A stretch of DNA of 64,000 nt from Pseudochelatococcus lubricantis (GTDB taxonomy: Bacteria > Pseudomonadota > Alphaproteobacteria > Rhizobiales > Beijerinckiaceae). The notes under the pieces were generated by a model, which ran no database searches, had not been told where the DNA came from, and worked only from the letters and a program-made list of their open reading frames with translations. The stretch lies in the NCBI RefSeq assembly GCF_042432495.1, contig NZ_JBHLXC010000007.1:186001-250000 (forward strand), in the 5' to 3' direction. A program made the translations under genes and the position numbers. Shown here in pieces: positions 24,885 through 32,928 of this stretch (position 1 is the stretch's first letter; every line of letters begins with the position of its first letter).

Positions 24885-25988
24885 TTACTTGAGAACGTCG
24901 GTCCACAACTCGGACGGATCGGGCTCGGGATCGTTGGTGGCGAAATCCGCCGCCTCGTTGACGATCTCGCGCACCTTGGCGTCGATCGCCTTCAGTTCGC
25001 TCTCATCGATCTTCCATTCCTCGATCAGGCGGCGCTTCACCTGCTCGATGGGATCGTGCTCCTCGCGCATCCGCTGGACTTCGTCCTTGGAGCGGTATTT
25101 GGCCGGGTCGGACATCGAGTGGCCGCGATAGCGGTAGGTCTGCATTTCGAGCAGATACGGCCCCTTGCCGGAGCGCGCCCAGTCGATGGCGCGCTGGCCG
25201 GCCTCGTAGACGGCGCGGTAGTCCATGCCATCGACCTGCTCGCCCGGAATATTGAAGGAGGCGCCGCGCTTCGACAGGTCCGTCTGGGCGGACGAGCGCG
25301 TGATTGCCGTGCCCATGGCGTAGCGGTTGTTCTCGATCACGTAGACGACCGGCAGCTTCCACAGCTCAGCCATGTTGAAGCTTTCGTAGACCTGGCCCTG
25401 GTTGGCTGCGCCGTCGCCGAAATAGGTAACGGAAACCGCGCCGTCCTCGCGGTAGCTGTTGGCGAACGCAAGGCCGGTGCCGAGCGATACCTGCGCGCCG
25501 ACGATGCCGTGGCCGCCGTAGAAATTCTTCTCGCGCGAGAACATGTGCATGGAGCCGCCCTTGCCGCGCGAATAACCGCCCTGCCGGCCGGTGAGTTCCG
25601 CCATGACGCCCTTCGGGTCCATGCCGCAAGCCAGCATGTGGCCGTGGTCGCGGTAGGCGGTGATGACCTGGTCGCCTTCCTTCTGCGCGATCTGCATGCC
25701 GACGACGACGGCTTCCTGCCCGATGTAGAGATGGCAGAAGCCGCCGATCAGGCCCATGCCGTACATCTGGCCGGCCTTCTCCTCGAAGCGGCGGATGAGC
25801 AGCATCTCGCGATAGGCGTCGAGGTCGAGGTTGTGGTTGAACAGAACAGGCGCCGGCGCGGACTTCGAGGCGCTTTCCTTCGCGGTGGCCGGCTTGCCGC
25901 GTCCGCGGCGCCCGGGCGCGCGCGCCGCCGTTTCCTGGCCCGTGCGCGTGGCGTCCGCGCGTGTCGATTTTCCTGCTGTACCCGCCAT
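24885..25988 (-). CDS. pdhA: Pyruvate dehydrogenase E1 alpha subunit
   Basis: A 367-residue E1 alpha chain binding thiamine diphosphate. After a 45-residue basic, disordered N-terminus (R, A, G, K rich) come LIRRFEEKAGQMYGMG, GQEAVVVG, the phosphorylation-loop-like region RSKDEVQRM and the cofactor motif GDGAANQGQVYESFN. A GGGAGG site lies 8 nt before the ATG. It is the first gene of pdhA-pdhB-pdhC-lpdA on the minus strand; the promoter should lie in the 629-bp region upstream. Confidence 0.96.
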   Translation of the reverse strand: MAGTAGKSTRADATRTGQETAARAPGRRGRGKPATAKESASKSAPAPVLFNHNLDLDAYREMLLIRRFEEKAGQMYGMGLIGGFCHLYIGQEAVVVGMQIAQKEGDQVITAYRDHGHMLACGMDPKGVMAELTGRQGGYSRGKGGSMHMFSREKNFYGGHGIVGAQVSLGTGLAFANSYREDGAVSVTYFGDGAANQGQVYESFNMAELWKLPVVYVIENNRYAMGTAITRSSAQTDLSKRGASFNIPGEQVDGMDYRAVYEAGQRAIDWARSGKGPYLLEMQTYRYRGHSMSDPAKYRSKDEVQRMREEHDPIEQVKRRLIEEWKIDESELKAIDAKVREIVNEAADFATNDPEPDPSELWTDVLK

Positions 25989-26617
25989 GCCGTATCCTCC
26001 CAGGCAATCTTGGTTAACGAAAGGGACCTTTCAGGACGATGTTTAACCCAGTGGCCACCGTTTGGCGAGACTCAAAAATGCGGGGAGATTAGGTTTTTTT
26101 GAAACTAACCATATGATAAAGCGACATTATTTTGAATTAACAAAAAACAGGTTAAATAACGCAGCGACAATTGACCGTCCTCCTGCGGGCGCAATGCGGG
26201 GCCGGGCACCGGAAACGCCCGTCCGCCCAGCGGGACGCAAGCCCCGGGCGTGCCCCGCGGCGCGTGCTCGCATCGGCCGCCTACGACGCGCTGCGCGTCG
26301 GGATGGTCCGCCGCAGGCCGAAAACCTGCCAGCGGCATATCGGATTGAAAGGCTTGTCGTTCCCCGCCCTTTATATCGTTATATCGTTGGCTTTGATGGT
26401 AAGCGAACGAGGCGGATTATCAAGGTCAAAGTGGCGCTGGACGGGCAATCGAATGCCGGCGGGCGCCCGCCGCGTGGCGGCAGCAGAAACGGGGCAGCAG
26501 TCGGCTGTCCCGAAATGCCCGTTTCCGGGAAAGGACCGTGGCCACTTGCAGCCGCTAAAGCAGTTTGCATTCAAGTCGATCCCTCGAATTGAATGCAAGT
26601 TGGGGTAATAAATAAAA
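25989..26617. other. 629-bp intergenic region upstream of pdhA
   Basis: No convincing gene. From 26085 to 26170 it is AT-rich and probably carries the pdh promoter. A tandem ATATCGTT repeat lies at 26373-26388, a tight palindrome CGACGCGCtGCGCGTCG near 26286, and the family B repeat at 26561-26602. Open frames here are short and lack ribosome sites. Since ftsB and pdhA are usually adjacent in rhizobia, the length of this spacer is unusual. Confidence 0.5.
26561..26602. repeat. 42-bp palindromic repeat, family B, copy 2
   Basis: CAGTTTGCATTCAA (26561-26574) faces TTGAATGCAAGTTG (26589-26602) with the same inner TCGAT/CTCGA arrangement and the same length as the copy at 11730-11771. It lies just beyond the 3' end of ftsB. 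Confidence 0.8.
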
Positions 26618-26944
26618 TTAGTGCGCGCCGTGGGAGCCCAGGAAGACGATGACGTCGTTGGCATGGACGTGGCCGAGGGTCTTGCGCGCCTCCTCCTCCA
26701 GGATGTCGGCGTCGATCTTGCCCTCGCGCACCAGCGCGGTGCGCCGGTCCCATTCTGCGTGCTCGGCCTTCAGCGCCTCAAGCTCGATGGCCTTCTCGAA
26801 TATCTGCCGCTTGTATTCGCGCTTTGCCTCCAGCCCGCGCGCGCCGTTCTGTGCGTGGAACAGGAAATAGCCGACCACGGCCGCGGATACGGCGTACAGG
26901 AAGACGGGAATGAGGATGGCGCGCATGCGCTTGCGTTTGACCAT
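26618..26944 (-). CDS. ftsB: Septum formation initiator (FtsB/DivIC family)
   Basis: A 108-residue bitopic membrane protein: short basic cytoplasmic N-terminus (MVKRKRMR), one transmembrane helix at about residues 9-28, then a coiled coil (LEAKREYKRQIFEKAIELEAL) and a short periplasmic tail with WDRRTALVREGKIDADILEEEAR, the FtsB/DivIC pattern in alphaproteobacteria. It would act in the divisome with FtsQ and FtsL. AGGA lies about 7 nt before the ATG at 26944; Met7 is an alternative start. In rhizobia this gene normally lies between eno and pdhA. Confidence 0.88.
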   Translation of the reverse strand: MVKRKRMRAILIPVFLYAVSAAVVGYFLFHAQNGARGLEAKREYKRQIFEKAIELEALKAEHAEWDRRTALVREGKIDADILEEEARKTLGHVHANDVIVFLGSHGAH

Positions 26945-27133
26945 GCGCCGATCCTATGCGCCCGTGGTTAACATCGATTTAACGAAATAAAATGCAAATA
27001 TAAACATCGTTATGTACAGGACAGTAACGCGCATGCTATGTCATTTCGTGTGTGTTCGTCTGTGCATGTGAATCATCGAATGCATGAATATATAAATTTT
27101 GTTCAGTATAGAAGCCATATATAGAGGATATCT

Positions 27134-28657
27134 ATGTCTGATTGGTCGGAAGGTTATGTAACTGAAATCGAATACACAGTCGGTTTCTATTCTGAGCTTG
27201 CGCCTCAACTGTTGCGGTTCGCGTTGTTGTCTCAGGGAGTCGGGGCGCCGCAGGGGCCGCTTTCCTATCTGGAGATCGGCTGCGGAAACGGGCTCACCGC
27301 CAATATCGTCGCCGCCGCCAATCCGGATGTCGACGTGACGGGCGTAGACTTCAACCCGGCGCATGTCAGGCAGGCGCGGGCGCTGGCCGAGGCGGCCGGC
27401 ACCCGGAACGTGCGTTTCCTGGAGCGCAGCTTTCAGGATCTTGCCGGCGACGACACGCTGCCGGGCTTTGACGTCATCGCGCTACACGGCGTCTATAGCT
27501 GGGTAAGCGCCGCCAACCGCGGCCATATCTGCGAGATCATCCGCAAGAACCTGAAGCCTGGCGGCATCGTCTATATTTCCTACAACGCCTATCCGGGCTG
27601 GTCCGCGGGGGCGACGTTGCAGCGCCTTCTGCGCGATGGCGGAGCGCTGGGCGGCGGCTCCGTCGTGCAGCAGCTGCAGCGCGGGCTCGGCCTCGCCGGC
27701 CGCCTCCGGGAGCTGAATGCAACGTTCTTCACGGCCAACCCGGAGGCCGGGCGGGTACTCGACGTGCTGGGGAACCTCTCCGCGAACTATCTTGCCCACG
27801 AGTACCTGAACAGAGACTGGAACGCATTCTATTTCAGCGATATAGCGCGTGAACTGGGGGAAGCGAAGGTGGTGTTCGGCGCCTCGGCCAACCTCGCCCA
27901 GCATGCCGATCTGCTCAACTTCACCGACGACCAGCGCAAGCTGCTCGCCTCGATCCCGGATGTGACGGTGCGGGAACTGGTGCGGGACACGCTTCTCAAC
28001 ACGTCCTTCCGGCGCGATATCTTCGTGCGCGGAGCGGGCGTTCCGGCGCGCTCCGTGCAGCGGGAGTTGTGGAACGCCCAGCGCTTCGTGCTGCTGCAGG
28101 ACCCGGCGGACGTGCCGCGCAAGATCACCGCGCAGGTGGGCGAGGTGACGCTGAACGCCGATGTCTACGAGCCCGTGCTGGCGACGCTCGCCAGGGGGCC
28201 GCAGACGCTCGGCGAGCTGATGCGGGACGAGGCGGTTTCGAGGCTTGCCTGGGAGCAGGCGGCGGAGGCGCTGCTGTTCCTCGTCATTCTCGGGGTGGTG
28301 CAGATCGCCCTGCCGGCGGACGGCGAGGCGAAACGCGCGGTGCGCACGAAAGCGATCAACGCCGCCATCGTGGCGCGCATCCGCGCGGGCGAGAACATTC
28401 ATGCGTTCGCCTCACCCGTCACCGGTTCGGGCATCAGTGTCGATGGCCTCTCGCAGCTCTTCCTTGCCGCCCATTGGACCGGTGAGGCGGACAAGGTCGG
28501 CTACGTGCTCGCGCAGTTGAAAGAGAAAGGCCAGGTGCTGCGCAAGGATGGCTCTGCCGTCGAGGGTGACGAGGCCGCGCGCGCCCATCTGCAGGAGGCC
28601 CTCGGCGCCTTCGAGGACAAGACGATCAGGCTTCTGCAGCGCGTCGGCGTCGTCTGA
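27134..28657 (+). CDS. Class I methyltransferase with methyltransferase regulatory domain (PF10119 type)
   Basis: A 507-residue soluble protein. Residues 40-160 form a SAM-binding Rossmann domain with YLEIGCGNGLTANIV and VTGVDFNP, followed by IALHGVYSWVS and the KPGGIVYISYNAYPGW stretch. The middle part resembles the methyltransferase regulatory domain found in rickettsial protein-lysine methyltransferases (PKMT), and the C-terminal 120 residues form a winged-helix-like region. GAGG lies 7 nt before the ATG. It is a lone gene with a long AT-rich upstream region, at the junction between ftsB and cinA where rhizobia usually have no such gene. The methyl acceptor is unknown. Confidence 0.75.
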   Translation: MSDWSEGYVTEIEYTVGFYSELAPQLLRFALLSQGVGAPQGPLSYLEIGCGNGLTANIVAAANPDVDVTGVDFNPAHVRQARALAEAAGTRNVRFLERSFQDLAGDDTLPGFDVIALHGVYSWVSAANRGHICEIIRKNLKPGGIVYISYNAYPGWSAGATLQRLLRDGGALGGGSVVQQLQRGLGLAGRLRELNATFFTANPEAGRVLDVLGNLSANYLAHEYLNRDWNAFYFSDIARELGEAKVVFGASANLAQHADLLNFTDDQRKLLASIPDVTVRELVRDTLLNTSFRRDIFVRGAGVPARSVQRELWNAQRFVLLQDPADVPRKITAQVGEVTLNADVYEPVLATLARGPQTLGELMRDEAVSRLAWEQAAEALLFLVILGVVQIALPADGEAKRAVRTKAINAAIVARIRAGENIHAFASPVTGSGISVDGLSQLFLAAHWTGEADKVGYVLAQLKEKGQVLRKDGSAVEGDEAARAHLQEALGAFEDKTIRLLQRVGVV

Positions 28658-28711
28658 GCGGGAAACCCGCCGTGCCGGAGCGTGTGGCGGGTTCTGCCGG
28701 GCTGGGGCCGC

Positions 28712-29266
28712 TCAGGCCGTCAGCGGCGTGTTGACGGCCTGCTCCAGCAGGCCGAGCGCCGCGGCCACCGACCGGAGGCGGATGGCGGCGCGGCCCTCGT
28801 CCGCAAAGCGATGGACGGTGTGCAAGGTCGGGTGTCCGCGCCGCGCCGCCGCGAAGTGCACCAGCCCGACCGGCTTTTCCGGCGAGCCGCCGGCCGGCCC
28901 GGCGATGCCGGTGACGGCCACGGCCACGTCGGCAGTGGGCAGCTTCCCCAGCACGCCTTCCGCCATCGCCCGTGCCACCGGCTCGCTGACCGCGCCGAAG
29001 TTCGCGAGCGCCGCCTCCGGCACGCCGAGGCTGACGTGCTTGACGGTGTTCGAATAGGTGACGAAGCCGCCCTCGACGACATCGGACGAGCCCGGCACCG
29101 CCGTCAGCAGGCCGCTGACGAGGCCGCCGGTGCAGGATTCGGCGGTGGCGATATGCAGGCCGCGATCCCGCGCCGAGGCCAGCAGGGCTTGTGCGCGCGT
29201 ATAGAGCGCCGGCGAGAAGGGCAGGGCTGTCAACTCATCTTCGGTTAAATGGTGATCGTCCGTCAT
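28712..29266 (-). CDS. CinA C-terminal domain protein (nicotinamide-nucleotide amidase type)
   Basis: A 184-residue protein equal to the CinA C-terminal (PncC-like) domain, without the molybdopterin-binding half. Motifs are TAESCTGGLVSGLLT near residue 40, the GGFVTYSN stretch, and VAVTGIAGPAGGSPEKPVGLV. PncC deamidates nicotinamide mononucleotide for NAD recycling; this activity is inferred. GGGAG lies 7 nt before ATG 29266, which excludes a longer reading. It is on the same strand as ispDF, 75 nt downstream of it. Confidence 0.85.
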   Translation of the reverse strand: MTDDHHLTEDELTALPFSPALYTRAQALLASARDRGLHIATAESCTGGLVSGLLTAVPGSSDVVEGGFVTYSNTVKHVSLGVPEAALANFGAVSEPVARAMAEGVLGKLPTADVAVAVTGIAGPAGGSPEKPVGLVHFAAARRGHPTLHTVHRFADEGRAAIRLRSVAAALGLLEQAVNTPLTA

Positions 29267-29280
29267 GATGCGTCTCCCTT

Positions 29281-29335
29281 GGAACGCTTTCCGATCGAAT
29301 AGTATCATTTGATCGATAAGAATTTGCTTGAAATC
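29281..29335. repeat. Degenerate intergenic repeat, family D copy (cinA-ispDF gap)
   Basis: The segment ACGCTTTCCGATCGAATAG, then TATCATTTGATCGATAAGAAT, matches the element at 52745-52795 (GCGCTTTCCGATCAGATGG, then AATCATCTGATCGATAAGAAT) with a few changes. It fills most of the gap between the two genes. Confidence 0.65.
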
Positions 29336-29341
29336 AAGAAA

Positions 29342-30553
29342 TCAGACGCCGGGTGCGTCGGTTGGATGGCGGTTGGCGGGCAGGCGGACGGTGGCGGCCG
29401 CCTGGGCGGCGATGCCTTCCCCCCGGCCGGTGAAGCCGAGACGCTCCGAAGTCGTCGCCTTGATGGAAACGCTGGCGAGCGGCAGGCCGGCGATGACGGC
29501 GATGCGGGCGCGGATCGCCTCACGGTGCGGGCCGACCTTCGGCGCCTCGCAGATGACCGTGGCATCGAGATGGTCGAGCACGCCGCCGCGCGCATGGAGC
29601 AGTGCCACTGCATGAGCGAGAAAACGGTCGGACGATGCGCCCTTCCATTGCGGATCACTCGGCGGGAAGTGGCTGCCGATGTCGCCATCGGCCAGCGCGC
29701 CGAGCACGGCGTCCGTGAGCGCGTGCAGCACCACATCGCCGTCCGAATGGGCGATGACGCCGCGCGCGTGGGGAATTTTCACGCCGCCGAGCCAGACATG
29801 GTCGCCGTCGGCGAAGGCGTGCACGTCGAAACCGGTGCCGGTGCGGGAGACGAGCGTCGCATCGCGCCGCAGATGCCGTTCGGCGGTGTCGAAGTCCTCG
29901 GGCCGCGTCAGTTTCATGTTGGTTGCCTCTCCGGGGAAGACATGCACGGGATGCCCGGCCCATTCCATGATCGCCGCATCGTCTGTGAATGAGTTCCGCC
30001 CCTCCGCCCGTGCCCGCTCGTGGGCCGCATGGAGTGGCGCGAAGGCGAAGGCCTGCGGGGTCTGCACGGCCCGCAGGCCGGCGCGTTCCGGCGTTCCGGT
30101 GACGCGCCCCGCCTCATCCACGATCTTGACCGTATCGGTGACGGGCAGGCCGGGAATCGCGGCGCCATGCGCCCGCGCCGCCGCGATCGCCTCCGTGATC
30201 AGCGCCGGCGAGACGAAGGGGCGCGCGCCGTCGTGGACGAGCACGATGGCCGGCGGCGTATCGGCGAGCGCGGCGAGGCCGGCATGAACCGAGGCCTGCC
30301 GCGTGTTTCCGCCGCTGACGGGCGCGAGCAGGCGGCGCGTATCTGGCAGGCAGGAGAGGCACATCTTATATTGTATGGCGTCGGCTTCCCCGATGACCGC
30401 CAGCACGCGGCCGATGGCCGGATGGGCGGCGAAGGCGCCGAGCGTGTGGGCGAGGACCGGCGCATCGCCCAGCGTCCGGTATTGCTTGGGCACGCCTGCC
30501 CCCGCGCGCTCGCCCCTCCCTGCTGCGACGACGATGGCGGCGATATCGGACAT
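29342..30553 (-). CDS. ispDF: Bifunctional IspD/IspF enzyme of the MEP isoprenoid pathway
   Basis: A 403-residue fusion. The N-terminal half is 2-C-methyl-D-erythritol 4-phosphate cytidylyltransferase (AAIVVAAGRGERAG at the nucleotide site, VLVHDGARPFV, TDDAAIMEWAG). The C-terminal 160 residues are 2,4-cyclodiphosphate synthase, with the zinc motif GTGFDVHAF and HSDGDVVLHALTDAVLGA. This fusion is typical of alphaproteobacteria and some epsilonproteobacteria. The start at 30553 puts the nucleotide motif at residue 10; its ribosome site (AAGGA directly before ATG) is poor, so a start slightly upstream is possible. dusB is divergent. Confidence 0.93.
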   Translation of the reverse strand: MSDIAAIVVAAGRGERAGAGVPKQYRTLGDAPVLAHTLGAFAAHPAIGRVLAVIGEADAIQYKMCLSCLPDTRRLLAPVSGGNTRQASVHAGLAALADTPPAIVLVHDGARPFVSPALITEAIAAARAHGAAIPGLPVTDTVKIVDEAGRVTGTPERAGLRAVQTPQAFAFAPLHAAHERARAEGRNSFTDDAAIMEWAGHPVHVFPGEATNMKLTRPEDFDTAERHLRRDATLVSRTGTGFDVHAFADGDHVWLGGVKIPHARGVIAHSDGDVVLHALTDAVLGALADGDIGSHFPPSDPQWKGASSDRFLAHAVALLHARGGVLDHLDATVICEAPKVGPHREAIRARIAVIAGLPLASVSIKATTSERLGFTGRGEGIAAQAAATVRLPANRHPTDAPGV

Positions 30554-30715
30554 TCCTTGCGACCTGTCTTGCGGATGCGGGTTGAGCCGGGCTCTGCCGG
30601 CCATGACAGGTCTGATAGGACAGCCCGGCCGCGCTGGCAATGGCGGCCCGCGTGTTGAATGGAAGTGTTGAAATATGTTGCGTCGGCGGCCAAATGGCTG
30701 TTTTCCTGCTCCGCG

Positions 30716-31756
30716 ATGACAAAATGGGACAATGATCAGGCGTTGGCTTCGCCCGTGCTCCGCCTGGGGCCGGTGGCGATTGCCGGACGCGCCTTTCTGG
30801 CGCCGATGTCGGGCATCACCGACGTCGGCATGCGCCGGCTTGCGCGCCGTTTCGGCGCCTCGCTCGTGGTGTCGGAGATGGTGGCGAGCGACGATCTCGC
30901 TTGCGGCGACGCCGAGGCGCGCACCCGCGCGGAGGGCGAGGGAGTGACGCCGCATGTGGTGCAGCTCGCCGGCTGCGATCCGGGCTGGATGGCCGAGGGC
31001 GCGCGCGTGGCGGAGGCGGCGGGTGCGCACGTCATCGACATCAATATGGGATGCCCGGCCAAGCGCGTCACCGGCGGCTGGTCCGGCTCGGCATTGATGC
31101 GAGACCTCGACCATGCGTTGCGGCTCGTCGAAGCCACGGTTGCGGCCGTTTCCGTGCCGGTGACGCTCAAGATGCGGCTCGGCTGGGACGAAGCGTCGCT
31201 GAACGCGCCGGAACTCGCGCGCCGCGCGGCGGCGTCAGGCGTGCGGATGGTCACCGTGCATGGGCGCACGCGCCAGCAGTTCTACAAGGGGCAGGCCGAC
31301 TGGCGGGCCGTGCGGGCGGTTCGCGAGGCCGTGCCGGACCTGCCGCTCGTCGTGAACGGCGATATCGCCTCGACGGCCGACGCCCGCGACGCTCTCGAAG
31401 CCTCCGGCGCCGACGCGGTGATGGTGGGCCGCGCCGCGCTCGGGCGGCCGTGGTGCGTGGGGCAGATCGCCCGGGCGCTGGAAGGCGGAGACGCTGCGCC
31501 GCCGGCGCGCGGCGAACGGCTCGCCGGGGCGATCGAGCATTACGAGGCGCTGCTCGCCACCTATGGCCTCAAGGTCGGCGTGCGCCATGCGCGAAAGCAT
31601 CTCGCTGCCTATGCGGACGACGCGCTGGGACAGGCCGCGCCGTGCGCGCGGACGCGGGAGATGCGCGCGCGGCTCGTGGTCAGCGAGGCGCCGGCCGAGG
31701 TCATCCAACTGTTGCGGAAGCTTTACACAGATGTCGATACATCCCTCGCCGCATGA
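30716..31756 (+). CDS. dusB: tRNA-dihydrouridine synthase, DusB/NifR3 family
   Basis: A 346-residue FMN-dependent enzyme reducing uridines in the tRNA D-loop. It has the N-terminal LAPMSGITD, the catalytic Cys113 in INMGCPAKRVTGG, MRLGWDE, and HGRTRQQFYKG, followed by the C-terminal helical domain. The start is uncertain: ATG 30716 is used, ATG 30659 is possible, and neither has a strong ribosome site. It overlaps ntrB by 26 nt, the classical nifR3-ntrB-ntrC operon of rhizobia and azorhizobia. Confidence 0.92.
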   Translation: MTKWDNDQALASPVLRLGPVAIAGRAFLAPMSGITDVGMRRLARRFGASLVVSEMVASDDLACGDAEARTRAEGEGVTPHVVQLAGCDPGWMAEGARVAEAAGAHVIDINMGCPAKRVTGGWSGSALMRDLDHALRLVEATVAAVSVPVTLKMRLGWDEASLNAPELARRAAASGVRMVTVHGRTRQQFYKGQADWRAVRAVREAVPDLPLVVNGDIASTADARDALEASGADAVMVGRAALGRPWCVGQIARALEGGDAAPPARGERLAGAIEHYEALLATYGLKVGVRHARKHLAAYADDALGQAAPCARTREMRARLVVSEAPAEVIQLLRKLYTDVDTSLAA

Positions 31757-32858
31757 GGAGGCGGGCATCCTTGCCATTCTGCCGCTGCCCGTGCTGGTGG
31801 TGGGGGCGGACGACCGCCTTGCCTATGCGAACTCCGCGGCCGAAACCTTCTTCGGCGTCAGCCTGCCCGTGCTGCGCCGCCAGCGCCTGTGCGATCTGGT
31901 GCCCTTCGGCTCGCCCGCGCTGGCAATGGTGGAGGAGGTGCGCGAGCGCGGCGCCGGCATCACCGGCTACCGGGTGGAGCTGGCCCTGACCCGCACGCAG
32001 GAGGAACGCATCGTCGACATCTACGCCGCCCCGCGCGGAAGCGGCGAGGACGGCGAGACCGATGCCGTGGTGCTGTTGCTGCAGGAACGGACAAATGCCG
32101 AAAAAATGGGCAGGCAGCTGACGCATCGGACGGCAGCGCGCTCATTGACAGCGCTCGGCGCGATACTGGCGCATGAAATCAAGAATCCGTTGTCGGGAAT
32201 CCGCGGTGCCGCGCAACTGCTGGAAACGGCGGTGCCGGCCGAGGACCGGCCGCTCACGCGCCTGATCTGCGACGAGACCGACCGCATCGTGAAGCTCGTC
32301 GAGCGCATGGAAACGCTGGGCGAGGGCCGCCCGCTGGCGCGCGCGCCGGTCAACATCCACGATGTGCTCGACCACGTGGTGCGCCTGGCGCATTCCGGCT
32401 TCGCCCGCCATGTCAGGATCGTGCAGAACTACGATCCCTCGCTGCCGCCCGTGGACGGCAACCGCGACCAGCTCATCCAGGTGTTTCTCAATCTGGTCAA
32501 GAACGCGGCGGAAGCCATCGGCGAGGGCGCGGAAGACGGCGAAATCGTGCTCACCACGGCTTTCCGTCCCGGTGTGCAAATGCAGGTCGCGGGGCAGGAG
32601 CGGGTACGGCTGCCGCTGGAGATCAGTGTGCGCGACAACGGCCCTGGCGTGCCCGCGGACATGCTGCCGAACCTGTTCGATCCTTTTGTGACGACGAAGA
32701 CAGGCGGAACTGGCCTCGGCCTTGCATTGGTTGCCAAGATTGTGGGCGAGCACGGCGGCATTATCGAATGCGACAGCGCCGCGCATCGCACCACGTTTCG
32801 GGTGCTGTTGCCCGTCGTGACCCTGCGTGACGGACGCGAGGCCACGGCAGCGCGGTGA
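31731..32858 (+). CDS. ntrB: Nitrogen regulation histidine kinase NtrB
   Basis: A 375-residue cytoplasmic sensor kinase/phosphatase for NtrC. An N-terminal PAS domain (about residues 15-115) precedes the H box with His148 in LAHEIKNPLSG, the N box FLNLVKNAAEAI, the G boxes VRDNGPGVP and GGTGLGLALV. There is no membrane segment, as expected. The ATG is inside the end of dusB and has GGAAG about 10 nt upstream. Activity is controlled by PII protein in known systems. Confidence 0.94.
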   Translation: MSIHPSPHEEAGILAILPLPVLVVGADDRLAYANSAAETFFGVSLPVLRRQRLCDLVPFGSPALAMVEEVRERGAGITGYRVELALTRTQEERIVDIYAAPRGSGEDGETDAVVLLLQERTNAEKMGRQLTHRTAARSLTALGAILAHEIKNPLSGIRGAAQLLETAVPAEDRPLTRLICDETDRIVKLVERMETLGEGRPLARAPVNIHDVLDHVVRLAHSGFARHVRIVQNYDPSLPPVDGNRDQLIQVFLNLVKNAAEAIGEGAEDGEIVLTTAFRPGVQMQVAGQERVRLPLEISVRDNGPGVPADMLPNLFDPFVTTKTGGTGLGLALVAKIVGEHGGIIECDSAAHRTTFRVLLPVVTLRDGREATAAR

Positions 32859-32928
32859 TGCCAATGTCGTGACGGCAGCGTCATGGCGGCAGGCGCAGGG
32901 CCAATGCGTAGTTTGAACGGGGAGCCAT

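Noticed and set aside
26062..26592. 176-residue frame in the pdhA upstream region
   Set aside because: Composition is unlike neighbouring genes, no ribosome site, and it ends inside the palindromic repeat.
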